Assembly (NCBI RefSeq): GCF_900103975.1
Contig: NZ_FNIR01000011.1
Span: 62,001-126,000, forward strand
Direction of reading: 5' to 3'
Length of the DNA: 64,000 nucleotides
Origin: Klenkia soli
GTDB lineage: Bacteria; Actinomycetota; Actinomycetes; Mycobacteriales; Geodermatophilaceae
Shown: positions 1-8,197 of the stretch, piece after piece
Layout: each line of letters opens with the position of its first letter
Numbering within the stretch: the first letter of the stretch is position 1
Program-made: the position numbers and the translations under genes
The notes under the pieces: generated by a model
What the model saw: only the letters and a program-made list of their open reading frames with translations
Told to the model about the DNA's origin: nothing
Database searches by the model: none

Positions 1-1
1 G

Positions 2-994
2 GGGTTGCTGCTGCTGGACGAGCCGACCGCCCAGCTCGACCCGGCCGGCGGGGACGTCGTCCGGGAGGCGGTCACCCGGGCCGTCGCCGGTCGGCGCACC
101 ACGCTGCTGGTCGTCGACCACGACGCGGCGCCGTGGCTGCCGCTGGTCGACCGGGTGGTGGAGGTGCGCGACGGCGGGCTGGTCGAGCACCCGTCCGGCT
201 GGCGCCCCACCCCCCGCACCGCCGGCCTGGCCCTCCCGGGCGGCTCCTCGCTGATCAGGTCACCTGATCACCGGGGTTCCGACCTCACCAACGGTGGTGC
301 GGGTGGCGCACCGCTGATCAGGTCACCTGATCACCGTGGGGCGGCGGTCGTCGCCGACGGGGCCGGGTTCACCTACCGGGGGACGACGACGCCGGCGCTC
401 GCCCCGGTGGACGTCGCCCTGCCGGCGGGCCGGGTGACCGCGGTGACCGGGTCCAACGGCACCGGGAAGTCCACGCTCGCCCTGCTGCTGGCCGGGCTGC
501 GCGCCCCGGGCACCGGCACCGTGCTGGCGTCGGCCGAGCTCGCCGCGCGCGGGGAGCGCCGGCCGCACCGGTGGCGGGCCGGGGAGCTGGTCACCCGGAT
601 CGGCAGCGTGTTCCAGCAGCCCGAGCACCAGTTCCTCACCGGCCGGCTGCGCGACGAGCTGGAGCTGGGCCCGCTGCGCAGCGGCAGCGGGTCGGCGGCG
701 GCGCGGGCCGGGGCGGAGGAGCTGCTCGAGCGGCTGGGGCTGACCCCGTTCGCCGACGCCAACCCGTTCACGCTCTCGGGCGGCCAGCAGCGCCGGCTGT
801 CGGTGGCCACGGCCCTGGCCACCGCGCCGCGGGTGCTCGTGCTGGACGAACCCACCTTCGGCCAGGACGCCGGCACCTGGCGCGAGCTGGTCACCCTGCT
901 GGCCGAGCAGCGGGCCGCCGGGTGCGCGGTCTGCACGGTCACCCACGACCGCGACCTGGTCGCGGTGCTGGCAGATGCGGAGATCGCGCTGTGA
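2..994 (+). CDS. ECF-type energy-coupling ATPase, two ABC domains fused (5' partial)
   Basis: The reading frame is open at the left edge, so the first ABC domain is cut off. What remains of it is its Walker B/D-loop (LLLLDEPTAQLDP) and H-loop (VVDHD). After a linker of about 75 residues comes a complete second ABC domain: Walker A GSNGTGKST, Q-loop FQQPEHQF (typical of CbiO/EcfA), signature LSGGQQRR, Walker B VLVLDEPTFGQD and H-loop VTHD. The double-ATPase layout and the EcfT gene overlapping the stop (GTGA) indicate an energy-coupling factor importer for a vitamin or metal; the substrate subunit must lie outside the window. The linker carries two in-frame copies of a palindromic 25-base repeat, both encoding LIRSPDHRG. 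Confidence 0.9.
   Translation, partial: GLLLLDEPTAQLDPAGGDVVREAVTRAVAGRRTTLLVVDHDAAPWLPLVDRVVEVRDGGLVEHPSGWRPTPRTAGLALPGGSSLIRSPDHRGSDLTNGGAGGAPLIRSPDHRGAAVVADGAGFTYRGTTTPALAPVDVALPAGRVTAVTGSNGTGKSTLALLLAGLRAPGTGTVLASAELAARGERRPHRWRAGELVTRIGSVFQQPEHQFLTGRLRDELELGPLRSGSGSAAARAGAEELLERLGLTPFADANPFTLSGGQQRRLSVATALATAPRVLVLDEPTFGQDAGTWRELVTLLAEQRAAGCAVCTVTHDRDLVAVLADAEIAL
249..336. repeat. Two palindromic repeats inside the ECF ATPase linker
   Basis: The 25 bases at 249-273 and 312-336 are identical. Each contains TGATCAGGTCACCTGATCA (252-270 and 315-333), a perfect 9-1-9 palindrome. The copies lie 63 bases apart, a multiple of three, so both are read in the same frame and the ATPase is not broken. 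They sit exactly in the inter-domain linker. They look like a dispersed palindromic element that can be tolerated as coding sequence, but I cannot count other genomic copies from here. Confidence 0.85.
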
Positions 995-1752
995 CGGCGT
1001 CCCTGGCGCTGGGGCCGACCCCCGACGTCCCGCTGTCGCGGATCAACCCGTGCGCCCAGATCCTGGCCGCGGTGGTGGTCAGCGTCGTGCTGCTGGCCAC
1101 CCTGGACGTCGTCACCCCGGCCGTGGTCGTGGCCGCCGAGCTGTGCCTGCTGCCGGCGGCGGGGCTGACCGCGCCGCGCACGCTGCTGCTGCGCACCTGG
1201 CCGCTGCTGGTCGGCGGCGGCACGCTGGCCGTGGTCAACCTGGTGCTGGGCGACGCCGGGGCGCTGGGCGCGCTGGGCATCGCGCTGCGGGTGGTCGGGC
1301 TGGCCCTGCCCGGGGTGCTGCTGGTGGCCTCGACCGACCCGGTGCGGCTGGCCGACGCGCTCACCGTGCACTGGCGCTTCCCGCCGCGGGTGGCCGTCGG
1401 GTCGCTGGCCGCGCTGCGGCTGGTGCCGCTGCTGGTGACCGAGTTCGAGACCGTCCGGCTGGCCCGGCGCACCCGCGGGGTGGAGGCCGGGCGCAACCCG
1501 GTCGCCCGGGCCCGGTTGCTGGGCGGGGTGGCGTTCACCCTGCTGGTGGGCGCGGTGCGCCGGGCCGGCCGGCTGGCCACGGCGATGGATGCCCGCGGCT
1601 TCGACTCCGGGGTGCGCCGGACGAACGCCCGGGGCTCGGTGCTGCGGCGGCGGGACCACCTGTTCGTGGCCGGGTCGGTCGTCGTCGCCGCGGTGGCGGT
1701 GACCGCCAGCGTGCTGGCCGGCACCTGGGCCCCGCTCTTCGTCGGGGGCTGA
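991..1752 (+). CDS. ecfT: ECF transporter transmembrane protein EcfT (CbiQ family)
   Basis: This 253-residue membrane protein couples the ATPase pair to a substrate-binding S subunit in an energy-coupling factor importer. It begins at a GTG that overlaps the ATPase stop (GTGA), so the two are translationally coupled. About five hydrophobic segments are visible, with two of them near the N-terminus and one at the extreme C-terminus. Both EcfT coupling motifs are present: an Ala-Arg-X-Arg-Gly type motif (ARRTRGVEAG, about residue 155) and AMDARGFDSG (about residue 200), the helices that dock onto the ATPases. The start is fixed by the overlap. Substrate cannot be told from sequence. Confidence 0.9.
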   Translation: MTASLALGPTPDVPLSRINPCAQILAAVVVSVVLLATLDVVTPAVVVAAELCLLPAAGLTAPRTLLLRTWPLLVGGGTLAVVNLVLGDAGALGALGIALRVVGLALPGVLLVASTDPVRLADALTVHWRFPPRVAVGSLAALRLVPLLVTEFETVRLARRTRGVEAGRNPVARARLLGGVAFTLLVGAVRRAGRLATAMDARGFDSGVRRTNARGSVLRRRDHLFVAGSVVVAAVAVTASVLAGTWAPLFVGG

Positions 1753-1769
1753 CCCGGGCGCCGCCGGGA

Positions 1770-3287
1770 TCAGCCCTTCTTCTGGGCGGTCTCCACGCTG
1801 ATCAGCCCCAGCAGCAGCGACCAGCCCAGGGCGATGCCCAGCAGCAGGTCGGGCACCTCGCCCAGCAGCAGCCCGATGACCAGCGGCACCGTGCCCAGGA
1901 CGCCGAGGTCCAGACCCCGGACGAGGGTCACGCCCACGCCGGTGGGCACGGCGCCCATCGGGGAGGAGAGCACGGGTCCGGACCAGTCCAGCTCGGGCCG
2001 GTAGCCCCCGCGGACGGCGGCCCCCGCCCACGCCGGCGCGGTGGCGGCCCCCAGCGCGGCCCACTCCCAGCCCAGCCCGACGACCCCGGCGGAGACGGCG
2101 CAGACCACGGCCAGCCCGACCACGGGCACGATCGCCCGGGCCCGGACGACGTCCTTCGCACCCATCGGCAGCGCCCGGTCGGCCGCGGGCGCGCCGTGCG
2201 CCCGCCGGGCCGGTTCACCGAGGGCGACGGCGGCCACCGACCAGCCGATCACCACCGCGACCGCCACCAGCGCCGGGACGCCGCCCAGCCCGTCGGTGCG
2301 GGCGGCCAGCACCGGCAGCGCGGTGCCGATGGCCAGCTGACCCCACCGCCACGGCGACCGCGAGAACACCGCGAGGTCGCCGGCCACCACCGCCTGCCAG
2401 GGTTCCCGCACCCAGCTCCAGCTCCGGGTCCGGCGCGGCGGGTGCACGGGGGTGCCGAGGGCGCGGCCCAGCTCGCGGGTGTCCAGCGACAGCGCCGAGG
2501 CCGAGGCCACGAAGACCGCCGTCCCCCGTTCGCGCAGGGCACCGGCCCGCAGCCGGCCGCTGACCCGGTCGGCGGCCAGCAGCGCGGCCACCGCCAGGAG
2601 CACGGGCACGCCGCCGAGCAGCGGCAGCGAGATGTCCGGGGCCGTGGGCACCCAGGTCCAGCTGCCCACGGTGCCCACCACCGCGGGGACGACGACGGCG
2701 ACGGTGGCCACCGCCCCGGCCGCCGGTGCCACCCAGCCGGTGAGCTCGCGCGCCTGCAGCACGACCAGCACGCCGACGGCGGCCAGCGACACCAGGGCCG
2801 CAGCCAGCACGGTGACGACCACCTCGGGGAGGGTCGGAGCGGCGGGGGCGGCCAGCACCACCGGCAGCGCGACGACGACGGCGGCCACCAGCCCCACGCC
2901 GCAGACCCGGCGCAGCTCGCCGCGCAGCAGGCCGCGGCGGTCGGCCGGCAGCGGCAGCCACCAGGCGGCGGTGGCGGGGGTGGCCGACAGCGGGCCCAGC
3001 CGGGACAGCAGCGCGACCACGCCGGCGGTGACCAGCAGGGCGGCGACCAGGGCGGTCAGCTCGCCGGGGAGGTCGGTGGCGGCCGCCTCGGGCCGGGCCG
3101 CGATCCGCTCTCGCAGGGCCGAGAACGCCCCGCCGAACACCGCGACGACGACGCCGGCGGTGGTCAGCGCGGAGAGGACGTCGCCGCCCAGGGTCAGCCA
3201 GCTGGTGTCGGCCCGGGTCGCCGTGGCCTGCCGGGTGAACCGCCGGACCCCCGCACCGGAGAGCTCGGCGGCCGGGTCGGCGTTCAC
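1770..3287 (-). CDS. Polytopic membrane protein, DUF6297-like, partner of an ABC ATPase
   Basis: This 505-residue protein has about ten or more hydrophobic segments, for example around residues 35-55, 75-95, 125-190 and 330-350. It starts at a GTG overlapping the stop of the preceding ABC ATPase (GTGA), so it is probably the membrane half of that transporter. It resembles the actinobacterial DUF6297 family, known mainly by its ABC-ATPase neighbourhood. There is no signal peptide or binding protein next to it, which favours export or an ABC-2-like role. Substrate unknown. The family name is from memory, not from a search. Confidence 0.7.
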   Translation of the reverse strand: MNADPAAELSGAGVRRFTRQATATRADTSWLTLGGDVLSALTTAGVVVAVFGGAFSALRERIAARPEAAATDLPGELTALVAALLVTAGVVALLSRLGPLSATPATAAWWLPLPADRRGLLRGELRRVCGVGLVAAVVVALPVVLAAPAAPTLPEVVVTVLAAALVSLAAVGVLVVLQARELTGWVAPAAGAVATVAVVVPAVVGTVGSWTWVPTAPDISLPLLGGVPVLLAVAALLAADRVSGRLRAGALRERGTAVFVASASALSLDTRELGRALGTPVHPPRRTRSWSWVREPWQAVVAGDLAVFSRSPWRWGQLAIGTALPVLAARTDGLGGVPALVAVAVVIGWSVAAVALGEPARRAHGAPAADRALPMGAKDVVRARAIVPVVGLAVVCAVSAGVVGLGWEWAALGAATAPAWAGAAVRGGYRPELDWSGPVLSSPMGAVPTGVGVTLVRGLDLGVLGTVPLVIGLLLGEVPDLLLGIALGWSLLLGLISVETAQKKG

Positions 3288-3970
3288 CCCTCGTGCAGCG
3301 CCGCGACCGCGGCCTTCGGCGAGACCAGGGTGCAGGCGTGGTCGTCGACGACCAGCACCCGGCGGGCCACGGTCGAGAGGAACTCGGCGTCGTGGCTGGC
3401 GAACACCACGGTGAGGCCCTCGGCGACGTCGGCGGCGATGCGGGCGGCCAGCCGGCGGCGCATCTGGGCGTCCAGGCGCCGCTCGGGCTCGTCGAGCACC
3501 AGGAGCTTCGCCGGGCGGACGAACGCGGCGGCCAGCGCCAGCCGGCGGCGCTGGCCCGAGGACAGCGCCGAGGGCAGCGCGTGCGCGCGGTCGGCCAGCC
3601 CGAACTCCTCGACCTCGGCCTCGACCACGGCGTCGGGGGCGGTGACCCCGTGCCCGCGGGCGGTCAGCAGCAGGTGCTCGGCACCGGTGAGCGAGGGGAA
3701 GAACGCGTCGTCGTCCAGCACGGTGGCGACGTCGCGCCGGAACCCGGCGTCGCGCTCGTCGACCTCGCGACCGTCGAACTGCACGCTGCCGGCGATGGCC
3801 GGCAGCAGGCCGACCAGGGTCTGCAGCACCGTGGACTTGCCCGCGCCGTTCGGCCCGATCACCCCCAGCGCCGTCCCCGCCTGCACGCCGAGGGTGACCG
3901 GTGCGCAGACCGGTTCCCCGCCGTAGCCGACGGAGAGGTCCTGCACCTCGAGCAACGCGTTCTTGGCCAT
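3284..3970 (-). CDS. ABC transporter ATP-binding protein
   Basis: A single 228-residue ABC domain with Walker A GPNGAGKST, signature LSSGQRRR, Walker B LLVLDEPERRLD and H-loop SHD. The Q-loop position is odd: the sequence reads VLDDDAFFPSLTG where a glutamine is expected, so a Gln-to-Asp change probably alters coupling to the membrane subunit. The signature has Ser-Ser-Gly rather than Ser-Gly-Gly. It is the first gene of a two-gene operon and overlaps its DUF6297-like membrane partner by four bases. It is probably an exporter ATPase. Confidence 0.85.
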   Translation of the reverse strand: MAKNALLEVQDLSVGYGGEPVCAPVTLGVQAGTALGVIGPNGAGKSTVLQTLVGLLPAIAGSVQFDGREVDERDAGFRRDVATVLDDDAFFPSLTGAEHLLLTARGHGVTAPDAVVEAEVEEFGLADRAHALPSALSSGQRRRLALAAAFVRPAKLLVLDEPERRLDAQMRRRLAARIAADVAEGLTVVFASHDAEFLSTVARRVLVVDDHACTLVSPKAAVAALHEG

Positions 3971-4003
3971 CGTCGCGCAGCGTAGGGCGCCGCCCTGTGC
4001 GGC

Positions 4004-5389
4004 TCAGCGCTCGGTGCGGCCCTCCTCGGCCGCCGCCACGAACGGCTCGGCCGGCGAGGGGACGTCGGGGGCGGGCACCGGGCGGCCGGGCAGCACCAGG
4101 TTCAGCACGATCGCCACCAGCGCCGAGACCACGATGCCGGAGCTGAACAGCGCGCCCCACTCCCCCGCGATGCCGGCGATCGCGTCGGGGGCGGCGGCGA
4201 TGCCCCGGCCCAGAGCGACCGACATCGCCACGATCAGCAGCGACCGGGTGTCCAGGCCGTTCTTCGAGAGCAGCTCGATGCCGATGGCGCAGACCATGCC
4301 GAACAGCACCAGCACGCCACCGCCGAGCACCGCGGGCGGGACGGCCGCCAGCACCGCGGCCAGCTGCGGCAGCAGCGCGAGCCCGACCAGCACGCAGGCG
4401 CCGATGGTCACCACGTGCCGGCTCATCTGCTTGGTGAGCGCGACCAGGCCGATGTTCTGGCTGAACATCGTGGTGGGCAACGCGCCGAACACACCGCCCA
4501 GCACGGCGGACCCGCCCTCGGCGAGGATGCCGCCGCGCAGCTCGCGGCGGGTGGCCGGCCGCCCGGCGCCGCCCTCGGTGACGGCGTGCACCGTGCCCAC
4601 CGAGTCGACCATGTTCACCACGCCGACGATCGCCATCGAGAGGATCGCCACCAGCTCGAAGGAGACCCCGAACGCGAACGGCGACGGGAAGGCGACGACC
4701 GGCCGGTCGCCCACGCCGGAGAGGTCCAGCAGCCCGGCCGGGATGGCCACCAGGTAGCCGACGACGACGGCGATGAGCACCGACGCCGCCTTCGCGATCC
4801 CGCGGGCGAACTGGTTGAGCACCACGGTCAGCACGAGCACCAGCCCGGCGACCCCGAAGTTCGTCCAGGAACCGAAGCCCTCGCGGCCCACCCCACCGGC
4901 GGCCAGGTTGATGCCGCTGGGCAGCAGCCCCAGCCCGATGACCAGGATGATCGTGCCGGTCACCACCGGCGGGAACAGGAACGCGATCCGGTGGATGCCC
5001 AGGCCGATCGCCACCTGCACCAGCGCGGTGACCAGCACCCCGCCCAGCACGGCGTCCAACCCGCGCTCGGCGGCCAGCGGGACGGCGACCGCGATGAACG
5101 CGAACCCCGAGCCCATCATCAGCGGCAGCCGGCTGCCCACCGGGCCGATGCCGATGGTCTGCAGCAGGGTGGCCAGCCCGGCGCAGAGCAGCGCGGCCTG
5201 CACCAGCAGCACCGCCTCGCCCGTGGTCGCCCCGATGACCCCGGCCAGCAGGATCGCCGGCGTCAGGTTCGAGGTGAACATGGCCAGCACGTGCTGCAGC
5301 CCCAGCGGCACGGCCACGCCCCACGGCGGCATCGCGTCGGGGTCGCCCGGGTCCCGCCGCGCCTTCGTCGTCGTCGTCCTGCTCGCCAT
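4004..5389 (-). CDS. NCS2-family purine/uracil permease
   Basis: A 461-residue membrane protein of the nucleobase:cation symporter-2 family (uracil, xanthine or urate uptake). The N-terminal LQHVLAMFTSNLTPAILLAG and the later QNIGLVALTK segment match the two conserved half-helix regions that bind the nucleobase; SGFAFIAVAVPL and GMVCAIGIELL are also family-like. I count about 12-14 hydrophobic segments. Two starts compete; ATG 5389 is preferred because AGGGGG lies about six bases upstream, whereas GTG 5410 lacks a clear ribosome site. The C-terminal tail is soluble and acidic. Exact substrate is not assignable. Confidence 0.88.
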   Translation of the reverse strand: MASRTTTTKARRDPGDPDAMPPWGVAVPLGLQHVLAMFTSNLTPAILLAGVIGATTGEAVLLVQAALLCAGLATLLQTIGIGPVGSRLPLMMGSGFAFIAVAVPLAAERGLDAVLGGVLVTALVQVAIGLGIHRIAFLFPPVVTGTIILVIGLGLLPSGINLAAGGVGREGFGSWTNFGVAGLVLVLTVVLNQFARGIAKAASVLIAVVVGYLVAIPAGLLDLSGVGDRPVVAFPSPFAFGVSFELVAILSMAIVGVVNMVDSVGTVHAVTEGGAGRPATRRELRGGILAEGGSAVLGGVFGALPTTMFSQNIGLVALTKQMSRHVVTIGACVLVGLALLPQLAAVLAAVPPAVLGGGVLVLFGMVCAIGIELLSKNGLDTRSLLIVAMSVALGRGIAAAPDAIAGIAGEWGALFSSGIVVSALVAIVLNLVLPGRPVPAPDVPSPAEPFVAAAEEGRTER

Positions 5390-5464
5390 GCCGGCCCCCT
5401 GGCTCCCCACGGCGCCCGCTGCGCCGACCGGTGCCGAGACTGGCGGGTCCGGGTCACAGCCAGG

Positions 5465-6847
5465 TCACAGGGACGTGTCGCGGCGCCCCCAGTCGACGTC
5501 GGCCAGCAGGGCGGCCAGCCGCTCGCCGCGGGCGGGGTGCACCTGGGCCACCCAGGCCACCCGGCCGGTCAGGTGCCGGCGCAGGGCGTGCACGTCGCCG
5601 TCGAACGCGGCGAGGTCGGCCGCCGAGGGACCGCGGCGGACCGCGTTCGTCAGCCGGGCCCGCAGCGCGTCGAGCTCGGCGCGGGGCAGCGACGTCCGCT
5701 CGTTGACCACGACGCCGGTGACGGTCTGCCGGGCGCCGCGCCCGCGCACCCGGGTCTTGGCCGGCTGCACCGCGAAGCCCTCGTCCACGACGATGCCGGC
5801 CACCCGGTCCCGCAGCGCCGCGGTGCCCCGGCCGCCGGAGAAGCTGAGGTCGTCGGCGTACCGGGTGTAGGCGGCGCCGGCTGCGGCGGCCAGCCCGTCC
5901 AGCCGCCGGTCCAGGCGGTGCGCGGCCAGGTTGGCCAGCTGCGGGGACGTCGGCGCGCCCTGCGGCAGGTGCGGCCGGGCCAGCGCGGCGCGGGCGTGGT
6001 CGCGGGCGGCGTCGGTGCCGCCGCCGGGCATGGTGGCCAGGTCGTCGCGGGTGGCCCGGGTGGTGCACAGCCCGGTCAGCAGCGTCGCCACCGGCTCGGG
6101 GTAGCCCGCCGTGCGCAGGGTGGCCCAGACCCGGCCCGCGGTGACCGTGGCGAAGAACGCGGCCAGGTCCATCGTGAGGACGACGTCCGCGCCGACGTGC
6201 TGCCGCGCCCCGGTCAGCGCCGAGCGGCCCGGCACGAAGCCGTGCGCCGCCGGGTGGGCCGGGATCGGCGCGAGGACGGCGTCCAGCAGCACCCGCTGCA
6301 CCGCGCGCAGCCGCGGGGTGGGCACCTCCAGCAGCCGCGGCACCCGGCCGGGGCGGGCCAGCCACCGGCGCCGGTACAGCTGCAGGTGCCCGGCCGGCTC
6401 GTGCCGCTGCCGGCCCTGGGGGTCGGCGTACCAGGCCAGGTGGTCCAGGTCGGTGCCCAGCAGCTCGGCGACGTCGGCCAGGTCGTGCAGCGGGTGCACC
6501 GGCCAGGGGGTGCGGCCCATCGCCGTGGCGGCCGGCAGCCAGGCCCGCACCCGGGGCTCCGCGGGCCGCGGCGGCAGGTCCTCCTCGTCGTCGTACGCCG
6601 GCGGGACGGCGGCCAGCTGCGTGCGGACGGCCAGCAGGAAGCGGGCGAACTCCCGCGGGGCGTCCCGCGGGGGCTCCCGCCAGGCCTCGACCGCGGCGGC
6701 CGCGACCCCGGCCAACCAGTCCGGCGCGGGGTCCAGCGCGCGGCGCCCGTGCGCGACCAGCGCGTCGACGGTCCAGTGCGGGGCGCCCAGGAAGGCGGCG
6801 GAGAGGGCGCGGGCGGTGTGGGTGCCGGGTGGGGTCCGCTGGTTCAC
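5465..6847 (-). CDS. Retron-type reverse transcriptase
   Basis: A 460-residue RNA-directed DNA polymerase. Core motifs are intact: RLLEVPTPRLRAVQRVLL (171-188, motif 1), HGFVPGRSALTGARQH (202-217) leading into the catalytic Asp227 of LTMDLAAFFATV, HLPQGAPTSPQLANL (293-307, motif 4), YTRYADDLSFSG with Tyr-Ala-Asp-Asp at 330-333, QPAKTRV (361-367), and VTGVVVNE (376-383). The VTG segment is the retron-specific region Y. The match looks closest to the myxobacterial/actinobacterial retron group. There is no maturase or endonuclease domain, so it is not a group II intron protein. About 120 N-terminal residues precede the recognisable fold. GTG 6847 is the start. Just upstream lies an inverted-repeat leader placed as a retron msr-msd would be. 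No effector gene is recognisable next door. Confidence 0.88.
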   Translation of the reverse strand: MNQRTPPGTHTARALSAAFLGAPHWTVDALVAHGRRALDPAPDWLAGVAAAAVEAWREPPRDAPREFARFLLAVRTQLAAVPPAYDDEEDLPPRPAEPRVRAWLPAATAMGRTPWPVHPLHDLADVAELLGTDLDHLAWYADPQGRQRHEPAGHLQLYRRRWLARPGRVPRLLEVPTPRLRAVQRVLLDAVLAPIPAHPAAHGFVPGRSALTGARQHVGADVVLTMDLAAFFATVTAGRVWATLRTAGYPEPVATLLTGLCTTRATRDDLATMPGGGTDAARDHARAALARPHLPQGAPTSPQLANLAAHRLDRRLDGLAAAAGAAYTRYADDLSFSGGRGTAALRDRVAGIVVDEGFAVQPAKTRVRGRGARQTVTGVVVNERTSLPRAELDALRARLTNAVRRGPSAADLAAFDGDVHALRRHLTGRVAWVAQVHPARGERLAALLADVDWGRRDTSL

Positions 6848-6875
6848 GGCGTCGGATTCACGTGGAACACCGGGG

Positions 6876-7039
6876 TGCGGTGGCGCGGGCCGACCTGTCC
6901 CGTCGTCCCGACGCGGAGCTGCGCGGAGCGCTGCCGAGCGCCGGAGGCGTGGTGGTGGAGGCTGCGTGCTGTCCCCGGGGCATCCCCGGAGCTGCCGGAC
7001 CGACGCGCGGCACGGCATCCTCGGTCCCGCGCCACCGCA
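6876..7039 (-). ncRNA. Candidate retron msr-msd RNA bounded by a1/a2 inverted repeats
   Basis: Upstream of the reverse transcriptase, TGCGGTGGCGCGGG (plus strand 6876-6889) is matched perfectly by its reverse complement at 7026-7039. Four more pairs (6890-6893 with 7021-7024) extend it past one bulge, giving an 18-bp stem that encloses 127 bases. The a2-like arm ends 28 bases before the start codon. The interior has several further hairpins: 6975-6989 (6-bp stem), 6928-6941 (5-bp) and 6901-6913 (5-bp). This geometry, about 164 nt directly 5' of the RT on the same strand, is what retron noncoding RNAs show. I could not identify the branching guanosine with confidence. Confidence 0.6.
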
Positions 7040-7087
7040 TGCGGTCCACCCTCCCAGATGCCGGCGCCCGGCTCTACCGTCGTCCGC

Positions 7088-7642
7088 ATGGCCCGATCCG
7101 TCGTCCTGCTCCGCGGCATCAACGTCGGCACGGCGAAGCAGATCGGCATGGGCCCGCTGCGCGACGTGCTCACCGCCCGCGGGTACACCGACGTCGTCAC
7201 CCACCTGCGCAGCGGCAACGTCGTGCTGGGCAGCGACCGGGCCGAGGCCGAGCTGGTCGCCGACGTGCACGCCTGCATCGCGGCGGAGTTCGGGCACGAC
7301 GTGGCGGTCGTCGTCCGGTCCGCCGCGGAGCTGGCCGCCGTCGTCGAGGGCGGGCCACGGGCGCTGCCCGCGGGCGCCGAGCTCGACCCGAAGCGCTACC
7401 TGGTCACCTTCCTGCCCGAGGCCCCGGCCCCGGCCCGGGTGGCCGCGGTCCCGGCAGCCGGGCCGGACGACGGCGCCTGGGCGCTGCACGGGCGCGAGCT
7501 GCACCTGTGGCTCCCCGCCGGCGTCCTCGACACCCCGGTCGGCGGCTGGCGGTGGGACCGGCTGCTCGGCGTGCCGGGCACGGGCCGCAACTGGACGACG
7601 GTCACCCGGGTGGCCGAGCTCTCCGCTGCCGACCCGGGATGA
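7088..7642 (+). CDS. DUF1697 family protein
   Basis: A 184-residue protein that opens with the DUF1697 hallmark SVVLLRGINVGTAKQIGM and continues with LRDVLTARGYTDV and LRSGNVVLGS, followed by a TVRSA-like strand and a C-terminal GRNWTTVTRV segment, which is the normal family ending. These are small cytoplasmic proteins of unknown biochemical function that are widespread in bacteria. It is transcribed away from the reverse transcriptase; only about 50 bases separate its ATG from the distal arm of the RT leader, so promoters may face each other there. No link to the retron is evident. Confidence 0.85.
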   Translation: MARSVVLLRGINVGTAKQIGMGPLRDVLTARGYTDVVTHLRSGNVVLGSDRAEAELVADVHACIAAEFGHDVAVVVRSAAELAAVVEGGPRALPAGAELDPKRYLVTFLPEAPAPARVAAVPAAGPDDGAWALHGRELHLWLPAGVLDTPVGGWRWDRLLGVPGTGRNWTTVTRVAELSAADPG

Positions 7643-7743
7643 GGACCGGTAGGGTGCCGGAGGTGCCGTGACCAGCTGTCCGTGGTCGACTGTCCGGGTC
7701 CGGGCCGTCCCCGGCGCCCCGCGACGACGACGAGAGGTACCGC

Positions 7744-8187
7744 GTGGACCGCGACACGGCCAGCCCGGTGTGGCCGTCCGTGGCACCCCCGGACGCCGCG
7801 CCCGGCCGGATGTGGCCCCTCGAACGGGTCTCCGAGCTCCCCCGGGTCCGCGCCCAGCTGCGCCGCCACCTGGCCGCCGAGCTCGGTGACGCACTCTCCG
7901 CCGAGGACGCCGAGCTGGTCGACCGGGTCGTGCTCGCCTTCGACGAGATGGCCTCGAACGCCCTGCGGCACGGCGGCGGCGGGGTCACCGCCCGGGTCGC
8001 CCCGCACGGGCGCTCGTGGCTGGTCGAGGTCTGCGACGAGGCCGCCGTGCGGCCGCCCACGCCGGCGATCGGCCGCGACCCCAGCCTCGGCGGGCTCGGG
8101 CTCTACCTGATCGCCGAGATGTCCACCGCGCACGGGTGGCACACCCACGGCGGCAGCAAGAGCGTCTGGGCCCTCCTCCCCCGCTGA
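7744..8187 (+). CDS. Anti-sigma-factor kinase-like ATP-binding protein (HATPase, RsbW type)
   Basis: A 147-residue GHKL ATPase of the RsbW/SpoIIAB type. The N-box reads VVLAFDEMASNALRHGGG, followed by the G1 box VEVCDEAAVRPP and the G2-like region GGLGLYLIAEM. It lacks sensor and histidine-phosphotransfer domains, as expected for a serine kinase that acts on a STAS anti-anti-sigma factor. GTG 7744 follows a GAGAGG ribosome site. It converges on a PAS-PP2C phosphatase, the class of enzyme that reverses such kinases, so they may act on the same target. A close paralogue lies at 32540-33019. Confidence 0.85.
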   Translation: MDRDTASPVWPSVAPPDAAPGRMWPLERVSELPRVRAQLRRHLAAELGDALSAEDAELVDRVVLAFDEMASNALRHGGGGVTARVAPHGRSWLVEVCDEAAVRPPTPAIGRDPSLGGLGLYLIAEMSTAHGWHTHGGSKSVWALLPR

Positions 8188-8197
8188 ACCGGGCCGC

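Noticed and set aside
373-2064. Long minus-strand reading frames opposite the ECF genes
   Set aside because: They are Arg/Pro/Gln/His-rich and have no recognisable domain. Very high GC removes stop codons from non-coding frames, and the plus-strand genes are clear.
5465-6847. Group II intron or diversity-generating retroelement RT
   Set aside because: There is no maturase or endonuclease domain, no intron RNA domains in the flanks, and no template/variable repeat pair. The VTG motif and leader geometry favour a retron.
4415-7087. Plus-strand frame through the NCS2 and RT genes into DUF1697
   Set aside because: Only its last 184 codons are a real gene (DUF1697 from 7088). The rest is the complement of two well-supported minus-strand genes.
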